Source: Timema cristinae (lineage: Eukaryota; Arthropoda; Insecta; Phasmatodea; Timematidae). From it: DNA of 64,000 nucleotides. Below, one piece after another: positions 12,286 to 24,892 of this stretch. Both the position numbers and the translations under genes were made by a program. Every line of letters begins with the position of its first letter. Within the stretch, counting starts at the first letter, position 1. The stretch is taken from positions 38,085,456-38,149,455 of the forward strand of contig JBCFYV010000100.1 of NCBI GenBank assembly GCA_039000515.1, in the 5' to 3' direction. The notes under the pieces are model-generated. The model ran no database searches. It was not told where the DNA came from and worked only from the letters and a program-made list of their open reading frames with translations.

Positions 12286-13035
12286 TGTTGGACCGTTGAC
12301 TGCAGGACCAAGAAATTGCGACATTACAACTCAAAGGATTAAAGGATACTGGGGTAGTACAATTTTAGAGGAGGCCTTTTACTCAAAATAAACAACTTAA
12401 TTTCTGTACTACATACATTTTATTATTATTAAATATCAAAACTATAAACTTGAAAGTAAGATCAAAGATTATTTCTGTCACTACGTTAAAAAAAAAAAAA
12501 TCTAGGCAATCGTAATAGCATTTACGAAGACTGGATTTTGGAAAATTAATAAAAAAAAATGACCAAAAACTATATTGCCTTTCTTGCACGTGTGTTTTTC
12601 TGTTCTCTGCGTAAAAATTTTCTGATGTAAAAAAAAATGAGATGTTTGGGTGGTCGGACGTCCCTAGAAGTGGAGGCTTTGGGTAAACTGCCCCACTTGA
12701 CCTTTCCCCGTATACCCCTCCTCTTATGTAACTTGGTTCTTGACTTTTGTGACACGGGTATGTATTATTAAGGAGGGATTGAAAGGAATGCGAGTTAATG
12801 TCAGTATTTTTACAATTTTATATCAAAACCTCTTCTTCTTTTTTCTTGTCATAATAAATACAATATTGCTTCAGTATATTTACGTAGCGTTTGAACAGAA
12901 ACCTTCTAAACCAAGCGAATAAATCCTGTTCATATTCTGCCATGCTCACGTCAAATATTCAAAAACTGTTGAGATTACATTGTGGCGAAAAATATCAGTT
13001 GATAAATAGTTAGAAATCAAAAGATAAATACATTT

Positions 13036-13282
13036 TTCTAGCACCGCGTCTTACTACCCATTCGGGATATACGCTTAAGTACTAATTACGCTAACGGATT
13101 AGGAATTGGGAAGGTTGAACTTAGAGGAAGTGAACCCGCATTTGCATGGAGGGAGAGTGGAAAGCAATTTAGTAACCCCTCCTCCAGTCCACTCGGCCGA
13201 GATTCGAACCTCGATCTCCCCGTCCTCGGCAGTTTAGCTAGACACGAAACAAGCGCGTTGGCTAACTACGCCACCGAGGCAG
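13036..13282 (-). mobile_element. SINE-C copy, full length
   Basis: Family C shares the A body and tail but has head CCTCGGTGGCGTAGTTGGCT. Here the head reads CTAACTACGCCACCGAGGC on +. Confidence 0.85.
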
Positions 13283-13309
13283 GTTGTCAAAAAATAAAAT
13301 AAACGTATA

Positions 13310-14870
13310 TTTTTACTTTCTCTCGGCACCTCAAAGAGAAAGTATTGTGATCATCAAAAAACTTGAACTCGAGATTTTGATGAATCTTGACTTTCATGAC
13401 CCCCCGAATCCAAAAAAGTTTTTTTTAATTTATATCTGTCTGTACATCCAACTAGAGCCTAAACTAATTTACCAATCGGGCACAAACTTGGTATCTAGGG
13501 TTTCCATTGGGTTGCCTCAAGGTGATTTTGGAATTGGATATCTAACTTAAGGCTAGTTTACTGAAGGGCAAAAAAGAAAAAGTCGATTTTCTCAAAATCG
13601 GCTCTTACGATTTTGATTAAACTTCATTTAAAAAACATTTATAAATGTTCTAAACAAAATGGATTATCTCAATCTTTCGGCAAAATGACTTTAAGGGCTC
13701 CGGTCTGATGCGTAAATTATCTTTCTTTATAATATCTCCTAAACTATTTGAGATATTAAATTATTTATCATTACAAATATGCAGGTCTAATTATAATACA
13801 AATATTTTATTTGAAACATATTTTTATAAAACCACTAACTTTCAAGACATACGCGCATATATATATAAATTTCGAATACAAAAGGTACAATATTGCGACC
13901 GTAAAAAAAAATCTAACCTGAAATGTTGATGGATGTAGAGGTCTTATGAACGCCTGAACCCTAAAAAGTGGTCTTTGCAATGACGTATGTCTGTGTGTCT
14001 GTTTAAAATTAAAATTAAGAGTAGTTTAGTAAAGGGCGAAAAGAGAAAAAATCGATTTCCTCAGAATTGGCTCTAACAATTTTGATTAAAATTGTATTTA
14101 GGAGTTGATTAAGATTATAAATAAACTGGCTATTTTCATTTTGCCATGAAAATTACTTTTAAGGTACTTTACAGAAGCAGAAACTTCCGTATTTCCGCAA
14201 CTATTTGAGATACTAAATAACTTATAATTCCATAATTGTATTACTTTTAAAAATAAAAATATATGAATATATTTTTATAAGACCAACAGTTTCTGAGATA
14301 TTGGCAAATATATTAATACAATTTTGTGAGCTTTAGTTGTAAAGAGGTGCTAATTGAGCTTTAACGCAATAATTCTCCAATGCCATAGAGTAATTAAATA
14401 TAAGTAAGTCTCTAAAAGCTTATGTTGTTTTTCCTTAAATCTCTTAGGAAAATGTTTGTACAACAATTATCTATATCCATTTTAGACTCAATAGTCAATA
14501 TTCACATTTTTTATTGGTCAAAATTTATAAATGAGGAATTTAATAGCAATGAGATGGCATGAAGATTTGCAAACTAATAAATTGTCGAAAATGTTAACCG
14601 GTAGTTGAAATTTTAATACGAAGTGTTGACCTTTGTGGACCCAATATTGATATTTTATTGGTCCAAACATACAAATGCGGACATCAATTCTTTAAAAACA
14701 AAATTTAAAAATTTAAAACTGGGACTCAAAAAATAAAGTTTTACATAAGTATAGTGCAATTTATGCTTGGGTTTACTAGTGTATATTATTTTGTTTTACA
14801 TATATTACGAGTTTTGAGTAAATATCTTCATTTTCAAACAATAGAGCGAGAAAGTCCGTGCGGAGTTTCG
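13310..14870 (+). mobile_element. ~1.5-kb non-coding dispersed repeat, copy 1
   Basis: It shares long stretches with the reverse complement of 41405-42640, for example around GGCTCCGGTCTGATGCGTAA and TTTGAGATACTAAATAACTT. Internally it holds two diverged units (about 13350-13880 and 13890-14340), each with a ...GTCTGTCTGT... segment, AAAGGGCAAAAAAG, and a TTTGAGATA segment. It ends near a short hairpin, TGCGGAGTTTCGCA (14858-14871). No ORF of note. Confidence 0.7.
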
Positions 14871-14889
14871 CACCATTTTTTTTTATGTT

Positions 14890-15065
14890 AAAGTTCCTAA
14901 TGCCATAGAGTAAGTAACAGTATATATTATATCATTTATGATCTTTGGTGTAGGGTTTCTACTATAATGTATAGACCTATTATTTCGTTTCACAAATCTT
15001 ACGAGTTCTTAGTAAATGTCTATTATAAGATTAAAGCGGGAGAAAGACTGCGATGCTACGCACCA
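14890..15065 (+). mobile_element. fragment of the ~1.5-kb repeat (3' end)
   Basis: It repeats the end of the preceding element: TTTCACAAATCTTACGAGTT, AAATGTCTATTATAAGATTA and hairpin TGCGATGCTACGCA before ACCATTT. Confidence 0.6.
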
Positions 15066-15628
15066 TTTATTTTATTTATTATAATTGTTATAATTTGTCC
15101 TGTATTTCAACAGGTCTGTTGTCTTGTCCAAATAGTCCTCTATAATAAATAGTCTATCACTAGCGATGTTTTGTTGGGTTTTCTTAGATCCTAAGACTCT
15201 GTCTATCTTTATTGTTTTGAGGTTTTCCAACATTTGCATTCATTCTTCGTCTTCTTTGTCCTTTTTCCTTTCCAACCGAAGCAATATTTTATCTATCTAT
15301 TCCAAAAATGTTTTTTGGTTATAAGAAAATAAATAAAACTGACCCTATCTCGCCCTTACTTTATTCCCACCCAAATGTTCAGTGTCCTAGGTTAAGGTTC
15401 ATTTGTGGTTCATGTGTTGATATAAACCAAAGACCAGAATGGGAATGGTAACATCTTTCTCCTCTTATATATATAAAAGTTCTCAAGAATATCCTCCCGT
15501 CAGATAGACATATAAAACTTACACTGGCTCCGGACTTGTGACCAGATTGTTAAAGACACCCTTATCATCCCCCACCCAATTCTTCCCACCCCCCTCCCTT
15601 TTCTCTACCGGTTGACGGATTTGAAAAG

Positions 15629-15719
15629 ATGGCATCTCAACATCTTCAAGGAAGACTGAATCGATCGATAGGAGCTGAGTCTGCTAAAAGGACCGATTTA
15701 AACTATGGTATCGCTTCAG
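15629..15719 (+). CDS. possible orphan first coding exon
   Basis: An ATG after a pyrimidine-rich leader (15560-15610) opens 30 codons, MASQHLQGRLNRSIGAESAK then RTDLNYGIAS, ending at TCAG-GTAAAA, a fair donor. The local base composition is less A/T-rich than its surroundings. No partner exon or family was recognised. It could be the 5' exon of a gene with very long introns, or chance. Confidence 0.25.
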
Positions 15720-16483
15720 GTAAAACCATTACCGATTCGTTCTTTTTTTTTTTTTTTTCTTTACTTTTACATGACATGCTGACACTTAAAAAAAAATGGT
15801 GGTACTAAAATGACCGACGGTGTTATCTTGTCAGTCATTTGAGTATTCATCGCTAATGGGGTTTTTTGGTTAAGTGAAGGAAGTTCCCTTGCTGTACTGA
15901 GGCTTTTAACCTGAAATTAATGTTTCTAAAGGTCTATTAACTACGCGTTGAGAGCAATATATTTTTATTGGTTGAGATACGAAGAGATGTAGGTTATGGT
16001 TGGTAACTTATAGGAGGATACAAATCCCATTGGCTGACTAATTTTGATTCGCCGATAATAGAAAGCAGAATCCGCCTCAGTGGCACAGCAATCAATACGC
16101 TGTATGTAGACCTATGATGCATTGTAACTCTAACTTAAAACATCTGATTATCAACACATTATATTTTCTAGTGGATGGATAATTCTCCCGATGGATGTTT
16201 TCAAATTAAAACCCTGTGTCGTGGCACAATCCAATACATCGATACACACCCTTGCCATTAACGGGTTATTTCAAATCTCTTCACAACAACCAACGAAGAT
16301 GTCCGCTTGTTTCTGTCTGTAGAGCGCATTGCGTTGTCAAATGCGCACTGCGCACTGATTTGAGATGGTTGGTTCTAATATATGATTGGTTCTCCTGTGC
16401 CGAACATCTCAGGCAGAGCGGAAGAAGTAGTTATGATTTGAACCTCAGAGAACACCTCACGTTGATGAGATATTAATCTTGTG

Positions 16484-16508
16484 ATTGGCTTAGAGAGCGT
16501 CACGTGAC
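16484..16508. promoter_or_regulatory. CCAAT box plus palindromic E-box
   Basis: ATTGG (an inverted CCAAT) at 16484-16488 is followed after 10 bases by GTCACGTGAC at 16499-16508, an E-box of the USF/MiTF type. Another ATTGG is at 16385-16389. This combination is typical of promoters, but no gene is seen here except the possible exon 0.8 kb to the left. Confidence 0.3.
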
Positions 16509-16650
16509 CACGTTTCTGTTCTGCGCCAGTTTTTCGGTGAACGTATGGAGCTACAGTTAGGCCCCTCTCCCCCCTAGAGGGGCTTTCCCCAGCGAAATTT
16601 TGCCGCGCGAATTTATCGCACGAACAACTTATAATTTAATATTTTCATTT

Positions 16651-16888
16651 GTTGACCTCTGTGGTCTTAGGGTAAAGTGTTCACTTCAGGACCCGATGTT
16701 TGGGTTTTCAATCCCAACCTGCGTCGACAGATTTTTCTTGAGCGATAAAAAATATTTAGCACAATTTCTTTCGGAGGGAAAGTGAAACCTTTGGTCCCAT
16801 GTCGATTGTGGCATGTAAAATAACCTTGTTAGGTCTTTTAAAATACTTTTCCCAGCCAAATTGGTAGCCCTTTCACTCTCGCTCATAG
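16651..16888 (+). mobile_element. SINE-F copy
   Basis: Family F has head CTCTGTGGTCTTAGGGTAAA, AGGACCCGATGTTTGGG, box B TTTTCAATCCC, then TTTTTCTTGAGCGATAAAAA and an end CCTTTCACTCTCGCTCATAG. This copy shows all parts. Confidence 0.75.
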
Positions 16889-17759
16889 AAATTCTCTTGT
16901 TCTGATAAAACCAGTTTGTTCCAGAACTTGCACGTTAGGTAACTCAAAACAAAAAAATGCTTGGACTTTTTCACAGTAAAACAGTTTTGAACATTATTAC
17001 AATATGTCACAAAATATATATAGATAAACTTTTTAAAAATTTGCTTGTAAAGTTATGATACTCCACGTTACGTTTTGATACGATGAGGGTCCCCAACCCT
17101 TCCTACCCTTCTCCTGTTTGCCATTACCGAGGGTAATATTCGCTACGCAAGCTCACAAGGGGTTTTTTTGTTACTCCTATCTCAATTTTGCAGGCATTGG
17201 CACACCTAAATAGGTTAGTTTTCATGCAGATGGCTTGTTTGTATATTTACCTCTTTGGCAGCGGTTGTTTTCCTCCGTAATGGCACGAGTTCCACTTGAT
17301 TATCCAAAAACTGTTTCCTGCGTTAAGTGACCGTTATAGTATCGTGCCATAGAGGGTGGTTGTGTGGGGGGTACGGGGGGGGATATAGGTGAACAGAGAG
17401 GCGTATCCTAACCACAAATGAACCAGAAAGCGGAGTAAACCAAAGTCAAACGGAGAGAAGATGTTATTTCTTTTATGGTGAAGAGAAAGGGAATTCAAGT
17501 TTTGATTTTGAAAGTTGTATATCCAAAACCACAAATTGGTTTCGACTTTCGATTTGTATTACAATGTAGATACCTAAAATTAGTATCATTAGGGATAAAA
17601 AAAATAGTGATAAATGATCTTTTACTTCGGTTTGTGGTTCTAGAGGAGTGATATACAACATTGGTATGCGAAGACGTCTTGGGGGTTACATAAAATGTAA
17701 TGTATATTAAATTATATTATATATATAGCATTATCCAATAAACATTTTGGGTTGTTGTT

Positions 17760-17995
17760 GAAGTTAGGTCTTGGGGTAAAGTGCTGACCTTAGGACTTGA
17801 TGTTTGTGGGATTAGATCGAGCTGGTGTAGATGGATTTTTCTTGAACGATAAAAATCCGTAGAACAACTTCCTTCGGAGGGGAAGTAAAGCCGTCAGTTT
17901 AATGTCAATAGTGGCATTTAAAAGAGTCCTGGAAGGTATGTGAACATATCTTGAACTGCAAAATTGGTAGTACCTTTCACTCTCGCTCATAGAAA
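17760..17995 (+). mobile_element. SINE-F copy
   Basis: GTCTTGGGGTAAAGTGCTGA through TTTTTCTTGAACGATAAAAA to CCTTTCACTCTCGCTCATAG, colinear with 16651-16888. Confidence 0.75.
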
Positions 17996-18124
17996 ATATG
18001 GTGTGGTGATGTAATGAGTCTGTTAAAAAGTGCACTTTTAAATAAATCAATTGGATTTTTTTTAAACTTTGGGGGTTTAAAGTTGAGTATAGATTATATC
18101 TGGGGATACGCAAATAAAAAAATG

Positions 18125-18240
18125 TCATACCATTTGTCTAAGGCGTCATTCTTATGTTGGACTGAATTGTTGGTGACCGAAAGATCGGGGTTCAAATTCT
18201 GGTTGGGTTTGATGACTGTTTTTTTATTTCCTAAATGTAT
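18125..18240 (+). mobile_element. SINE-A head fragment
   Basis: TGTCTAAGGCGTCATTCTTA, GATCGGGGTTCAAATTCTGG, then a degraded body. Confidence 0.55.
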
Positions 18241-18264
18241 TTTCACATACCTTTTAGGTTTTTT

Positions 18265-18432
18265 TTTTCATGCCACATGGAACTGACGGCTTTACTTCTC
18301 CTCTGAATGATGTTGAGCTATTATTCTTTTTCTCGCCCAATAAAAAGCCTTCGGCCTCTGTTGGTTTCGAACCCGCAAACATCGGGTCCTAAAGCGAGCA
18401 TTTACCCTAATGCCACCGAGGTCTACGGTGCT
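18265..18432 (-). mobile_element. SINE-F copy, partial
   Basis: Head CCCTAATGCCACCGAGGTC and ACATCGGGTCCTAAAG on +, with GACGGCTTTACTTCTCCTC body. The 3' end is lost. Confidence 0.6.
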
Positions 18433-18523
18433 ATAGGTCATTCAAAAAATGTAATGTGTGTGTGTGTGTTATACACGTGTATTAAAAATGGGTCTGATTT
18501 ACATTTTTTCAAATCTGAAACTT

Positions 18524-18790
18524 TTATTATTATTATTATTATTATTTAGCAACGCGTCTTACTACCCGTTCGGGTTATACGCTTTAAGTACTAATTACGC
18601 TAATGGAAATAGGAATTGGGAAGGTTTAAATAGAGGAAGTGAACCCGCATTTGCGTGAGGGAGATTGGAAAACCATTTAGAAAAACCACCCCAGTTCACC
18701 CGACCGAGATTCGAACCTCGATCTCCCCGTCCTCAGCAGTCGAGCTCAACACGACTAGCGCGTTAGCCAACTACGCCACCGAGGTGGGTC
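18524..18790 (-). mobile_element. SINE-C copy with 10-bp target duplication
   Basis: Full length, (ATT)n then TAGCAACGCGTCTTACTACC to CGCCACCGAGGTGGG. TCTGAAACTT flanks it at 18514-18523 and 18791-18800. Confidence 0.92.
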
Positions 18791-19309
18791 TCTGAAACTT
18801 CATTTTGCCAAAAAATCCCTAATTAAAATTTGAATTTTAAAAAAATATTTTAAGCATAAGCGTTTAACTTTTCAATAACAAGAATTTTTCCTTTAACTTC
18901 TGATTTTGTTTACATTAAATGGTAAATTAATGATCTGGGGTTTGGTTGTTAGGTTTTTCCTATCATTATTTTTGTTTTAACCACAAGAAACTATCTAACT
19001 ATTTTAATACCTTTAAAAAACTAAAACTTAATAGCTATTTAAAAAAATTATTATGATTTGACTCTTGAATCCATTAATATTCCTTGTAGGTTCTAGGGTC
19101 CCATCCTTAGTATATACTATAATATATGTGTCAATACACTTGATTTTTGATGTAAATATGTTTAACTGTGACAGACCTAGGCCTGCCCTAACTTTCTATA
19201 ATTTTATGATTTTGAAATAGGGCTTGTTTGTCTCTCAGTACCTTTCAAATATACTGGATTTCGTTAAAAAAAAATACTGGAAATATACTGGAATTTCAAA
19301 ACTATAGTC

Positions 19310-19530
19310 AGGTAGACACCCTAGGGCTGTACGCGTATGTACTAAATATAATAGTGATTTTAAGGACTAGGGAGGCTATATTTAGAGAAAGTGTACCCGA
19401 AATTGCATGGAGATAGAGGGGAAAACTTTTTTGGGAAAAAACACCCAACCTAGATATGAACCTTGATCCCATCGGCAGTCTAGTCTACAGTGAGAGTAAT
19501 GCCTTAGACCATGTGGCCACTGATGTGGGC
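19310..19530 (-). mobile_element. SINE-A copy, tail degraded
   Basis: GGGAGGCTATATTTAGAGAA body, CTTGATCCCATCGGCAGTC, head CATGTGGCCACTGATG. Confidence 0.7.
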
Positions 19531-21220
19531 AAAAATTACATATAAGAGTAAAGTTGTAAACCTAATTATGTTAATTCTTTGAAAACTTAAATTATTCGAA
19601 ATTTGGACTTCAATAAGTTATTCAAATTTATCATTAAATCCCATTTAATCTGAATCTTGGATCCATTTGTATTTGAACTCAAATCGAATCTTTCTCGTAA
19701 TAAAATTTAGAATTTAGATTTTAAGAGCGTTCATCATAGCAGGCCTAAACTAATTCAGCTCCCGGTTCGCTGAGGTATGAGTGTAAAGGGGAAAAGAAAA
19801 CACCTACGATATGACAGAAATGTGTGCAGTGCATTCGTATTTGAAAGATTACCCGATATTTTCCTTAATGACTTTGGGGGACGAAGCGACAAAGTTTCTT
19901 GATAATAACTACATTATGTATCTATTTTACCAAAATAAAGATTTGTGGATAATGCTTAACTGAGAAGCCATTCTAAAATGGTCAAAAACAGTCTTTTAAA
20001 TGCAGTTTTTATCCAAATATCATTTTATAATTCAACAATTTTCTTTATTAGGAACATCTATTAACTCTTTATCTCTATCAATGTTTAATCAAAAATGATC
20101 CACGTTCAATAGTGTTCGTGTAAATTTACGATTTCTAGCCAACTGTCTCACAGAGTTGATTGGCATTTTGATGCACGCTCTTAATACGAATCCTGGCCAT
20201 AATATTATATTAGGAATCAAAATTTTGAAGCTTCGCAAAGGATTAAAAGTATTTTATATTAACTTCCATCCTTCACATTCCCTGGTAAAATTGTTATTAA
20301 AATCTATTGCGCATCCCACCTGAAATAAGAACACCTTATTACATAACCGTAAGTTGTAAGCGTTAATAAACAATCTGGTATTCCGTCCGTGGGCTAACCC
20401 AGCACAACTATAAACATGACTTTCTCCGGAGTTACGGAATCCTGCCACGGATTCTATCCACCCCCCCACATACACCCACCCTTTTACCACCCTTAAGAAA
20501 ACACTCTCGCTACAACCTACGAAACCGTAAAGAAAACTCACCCTATTTCTCTCCACCTTCCTACCGTCCAAGTCACAAAACTTGACTTTCACACTTTTCT
20601 CTTTGATATAAGGAAATAAAACTACCAACGAAGAAGCAGTAAGCTAGAGAAAGACCAATTCTATGCTTTAACTTAAAAAAAAAGAGGGGGGAGGGTAGCC
20701 TTGCTCTTTCCACCTTTACGAACTTTTTTTTTTATCACTCTTGCGAGAAAACCAAAACTACAAACGTTGCTTTCCATGACTTTGTTCTATTCGAAAAGGG
20801 AGAAAGTTTTTAAACAAAGGTGAACTCAAAATGACCAACGTAATTAGTTTGTTTTAGTGGGCTCAACTTGTGCTCTAGGGGGTAATGGTTGTTGGGGGTT
20901 GTGAGGGAACGGGATAGGGATTTCAAGCTCAGCGTTAGTCAGATTTAAGAGCTGTTAAGTTCAAGAAGGGTTTCAACACCTCTTATATCTTACAGCGGAC
21001 TAAATAAAGGGTTTTTCATTTGAATGTTTGTTTATTTAATTTATTTGTAAGTATTTAACGTTCACCTTTTGAACCGAATGATTATATAATCACGTATCTT
21101 GCAAATAAATATAAGCCTGATACAAATGGCATCTAGTCTCCCAGTCATAATTTCAGCAATTGAAAGGAAAGACCCCAATTAAACAATTTTTTTTCCCCCG
21201 GTTTTGTTTGATTTTTTTTT
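19531..21220. other. no gene recognised; 124-codon minus ORF
   Basis: The minus ORF 20254-20628 (starts MVVLFPYIKEKSVKVKFCDL) is the longest non-repeat ORF in the first 38 kb. It has no recognisable domain, no repeat copy seen, and may be chance. Confidence 0.3.
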
Positions 21221-21460
21221 TAGCACACTGCTTACTACCTGTACCTATTTCGGTATTTACTAATTATGCTAGTGGGTTTAGGGATTAGGGAGGTTATATT
21301 AATAAGAAATGTACTCGCATTGGCCTGGAATGAGAGTGGAAATTCATTTTGGGAAAACACCACTCAGTACACCCGACCAAGATTTGAACCTCGATCTCCC
21401 TTCATCAACAGTTACTCTACTGCTAGAGTAGCGCGCTAGACCATGCGACCACCAAAGCTG
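21221..21460 (-). mobile_element. SINE-A copy
   Basis: TAGCACACTGCTTACTACCT tail to CATGCGACCACCAAAGC head. Confidence 0.8.
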
Positions 21461-21587
21461 GTTCCTTGAAATAAATCTGCGATATTCAGATCTGTGTAAA
21501 TGGCTGAGCTAAGGTGTGACGTTGGCAATTTGACATCTTGTTTAGTTGTCAATGTAATATTGCATGTTTTTAGTTATTATATTTTTA

Positions 21588-21715
21588 CGCTGATTCTTAC
21601 TACCCATCGTTACAATAGTATTTTATTTCAATAACGGTAGGAGGAGAAAATACGAATCTAAGTTAAGTGTACCCGCATTTACATGAAAGAAGACTAGGAG
21701 AAAATTTAGGACAAC
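21588..21715 (-). mobile_element. SINE-A tail-half fragment
   Basis: GCTGATTCTTACTACCCATC and GTGTACCCGCATTTACATG; the head is lost. Confidence 0.55.
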
Positions 21716-22063
21716 CAAGGGTGTTATGTGGGTTTTCCAAATGGGGGGTGGATTGGAGTATCATCTCCTGGGGGTGTGGCAAGCCCCCCAATCCCCATTC
21801 TTCTTTAGAGAAAAGTTAAGGAATTTTAAGAAGGAATTTTAGAGGATATGAACATAATTATATGAGTTTCAAGAACCAATTTTCACAACAGCATAAAAGT
21901 TTCCGACAAATTAACGAAAACTACAATTAAGTTGTAGCTGAACCAGTTTAAAATAAACATACATTTTTCATAAGTTTATTAAAGAAAACTAAATGAAAAG
22001 AAATCTGTTGAAGAGTAAATGGGAAGAAATCTACATTTTAGAATTTTCATCTCTGTTAATAAT

Positions 22064-22316
22064 AATAATAATATTTAGCACCGCGTCTTACTACTCGTTG
22101 GGTTATACGCTTTAAGTACTAATTACGCTAATGGATTAGGAATTAGGAAGGTTGAATGAGAGGAAGTGAACCCGCATTTGCGTGGAGGGAGAGTGGAAAA
22201 CAATTTAGGGAAAACGCCCCCAGTTCACCCGAACGAGATTCGAACCTCGATCCCCCGTCCTCGGCAGTCGAGCTCAACACGACAAGCGCGTTAGCCAACT
22301 ACGCCACCGAGGCGGG
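22064..22316 (-). mobile_element. SINE-C copy, full length
   Basis: (AAT)n, TTTAGCACCGCGTCTTACTA to CGCCACCGAGGCGGG. The flanks TTCATCTCTGTTAA and TTCATTTATGTTAA look like a diverged target duplication. Confidence 0.88.
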
Positions 22317-22392
22317 TTTCATTTATGTTAACTCGAATGTTGATGATTCAATGTTGTTTGTAACAAATTATAACCAAATCCCATAATCATCA

Positions 22393-22420
22393 TACATACA
22401 TACATACATACATACATAAG
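22393..22420. repeat. (CATA)n microsatellite
   Basis: About seven CATA tetranucleotides in a row. Confidence 0.85.
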
Positions 22421-24089
22421 GAAAGCTTAAGCCTCTCTTATTACCCATTTCTGGGTGCCCTTGGAAAAAGACCACCCCACGGTGACCTGTTCAGAATTCA
22501 AACCTAGGCCTTCTGGTCACTAGCAAACCATAAAAGACGAGACTGGTGCCTTTGTCAGAGTTTCAGCTATGCAGTTTTTGGTCATAATATGTGTAAAAAT
22601 AGAAAATTTGAAGTCGGAAACACAAGCTTTGTTGGCTGTGTGTGTGTGGGGGGGGGGGGGGGATTTTAGTGAACTGAATCAATTATACCTATTACAGGTA
22701 ATATTCCCCTTCCCTCCCCCAACATAGCCTCATTCTCCGTTTTCAATCATCCCTAGTGTATTTGCACTGCTTTACCCATTTCCAAGTTTGATGGGCCTTC
22801 AATCGTCGAATACTAGTGATTTAACCAACTAATTCCTAATTATAATCGAACAATTCTCGATCAAACTACATTAACTCTAGAATGTTCGACGTTGGTATAC
22901 ATACACACCCCATATACACTTTGTATTATATTTAATAAAAACTGTTTGTTAAAAATAAAACAAGAATGAATGACATTAAGTTAATTAGGGTTTTTTAAAA
23001 AGGAAAATAAAATACAGTGAGAATGTGGTTTTAGCAAAACTTAATTGCGTTATGAAACTAGGATTTGTTAATTAAAATTAATACACTGATATAATACATT
23101 CATTATAATTTGAAAAATACACACGAAATATGCAACAAATTTGAATTCATAGGGCGGATAAAATTCACGTATGAACGTATTTTTTTAACTAAAATAATTA
23201 AAAAAACTGGTATAGATTATCCTATGAAAAAGAATGTTAATATGGAAAGGGATTTTCTGAAACTGTCTGGAAGTTTTTTTAGCATCGTGTCTTACTACCC
23301 GTTCAGGTTATACACCTATATACTAATTACGTTAGTGATTACAGAGATGAGGAAGTTTATATTAAGTGTACCAGCATTTTCGTGGAGGGATTAAGAAAAA
23401 TAATTTTGGAGGAAAAACTCAGTACCATCGTCCGAGATTCAAACCCTTCCGTCATCAGCAGTCTAGTCTAACACAAGAGTAGCGCGATAGACCTTACAGC
23501 CATCGAAGCGGGTCGTCTGCAAGAAGATTTTCCCCATCTCCACTTAGCTCTTTCTTGTGACGAGACATGAAATATGATAATTGATCGTCACAAACAAGAG
23601 ATGCATATGACTATATCACTTCATGAAAATTCACGTACGAAATTAACGTAAGAGCAAGTTTCCGTCTGACTTCTAAGGGTTGGATGAAGAGGGATGCTAC
23701 TGGTGACGTCAACGTGACATTTTTTTTCTTTTAAAACATTGTCGCCATTTTTTCAACAGTGAAATATATGTATCCATATTTTTAGTCCTGAAAGGTAAAA
23801 TGAAATATGGTTTATGAGTCATGAAACTAAATAAATTGTGATGGTATTATTTAATTCGTCCATTTTTATCTATTTATACTTGAATAATAAGGTTAGTCCG
23901 ATATCATAGCCCATTCATTATTGCGTCTGCCTACTGCGAATATATAAAGGTTGATTAATCACATTATAAGCTCTAATTAAAGGTATATATTGAGTCTATA
24001 AACCAAATTTATTTACTAAATATTAATAAACGTACAATAAACATGATGCGTGGATTTGTCAGTATAAACACGAACAAAGTAATTACGGT
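22421..24089. other. apart from SINE-A at 23277, nothing recognised
   Basis: A/T-rich, with a poly-G run near 22647-22661 and a degraded SINE-like stretch at 22430-22560 (GGTGACCTGTTCAGAATTCA, CAAACCTAGGC). Confidence 0.4.
23277..23513 (-). mobile_element. SINE-A copy
   Basis: TAGCATCGTGTCTTACTACC tail to TTACAGCCATCGAAGCGGG head. Confidence 0.8.
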
Positions 24090-24860
24090 TAAAATGAGAG
24101 TTAAGAAATGTATGTGGAAAAACTCGTATGGACAAAGTCAGTAATGAATGGGTTTCGAAGGAATACGGTTTGAAAGAGAATCGTGTCGGACTTCTGTGCT
24201 GCGGCCGGGGTTCAATCCACGGTCCCCGCACAGATTTATCTGATTACCAAACCCTTCCTTCCCTCTGACTAGACATCTTGTGAATGTGGGGAATGCCAGG
24301 CCTCCACCATGGTTCGGATTCCACGTTAAACTGTAGGTCCTTCATTTCATCTCATAATCACCCTACCATTACATATTAGCGTAAGTGCGTATAACCCGAA
24401 CGGGTAGTAAGACGCGGTGCTAATAATAATAATAAAGAGAATCCAATAAGTCAATGTGAAAGAAGCATCTTACGTTGGTTGGGTTAAGTTGAGAGGATGA
24501 GTGTGACTCGATTGACCGAGCAAATGTATGAAGGTAGAGTGTGTGAAACAAAAGGAAGGGGTAGTCTATGTAATATGTGGTTAAATGTTGCATATGAATG
24601 TATGAAAAAGAGAAACATTAAGATTTTTAAGACTAAACAAGCATGTAAGACTCCTTGTATGGATGTTGTTGAAGCGAAGGGAGTAAGGAATGATAGGGAA
24701 GTGTGGAGAAAGTTAGTGAGGATGGATTAAGTACGGATTTTTTCTTTCTCTTTTGCTATATGCACAGTTTCTTGCCTTCCCCGTCAGGAATGACTTGGTT
24801 TTATATATATGTAAGATTGATTATATATTGTTATGTATGCTATGTATGTAAAATACTATT
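24090..24860 (+). mobile_element. LINE 3' end remnant, split by a SINE
   Basis: The left part (to 24182) ends in a frame like NEWVSKEYGLKEN. After a SINE insertion (24183-24433) it continues ISQCERSILRWLG, RLTEQMYEGRVCETKGRGSL and VVEAKGVRNDREVWRKLVRMD, matching non-LTR retrotransposon C-termini. A 77-codon ORF (24497-24730) is part of this. Confidence 0.7.
24183..24433 (+). mobile_element. SINE-B copy, 5' truncated, 10-bp target duplication, inside a LINE
   Basis: Starts within the head at GTGTCGGACTTCTGTG and ends (AAT)n. AAAGAGAATC flanks it at 24173-24182 and 24434-24443. Confidence 0.92.
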
Positions 24861-24892
24861 TAAATAAAGCTTATTAACTAAATAACCAAATC

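Larger units (their letters stand above)
15080..17640. other. less A/T-rich block, possible promoter region
   Basis: Apart from the possible exon at 15629 and SINE-F at 16651, it holds several CCAAT/ATTGG boxes and the E-box pair at 16.5 kb. Small ORFs (62-86 codons) show no family. Confidence 0.3.

Noticed and set aside
13310..14870. Helitron call for the 1.5-kb repeat
   Set aside because: A terminal hairpin is suggestive, but no clear TC start or CTRR end was confirmed by eye.
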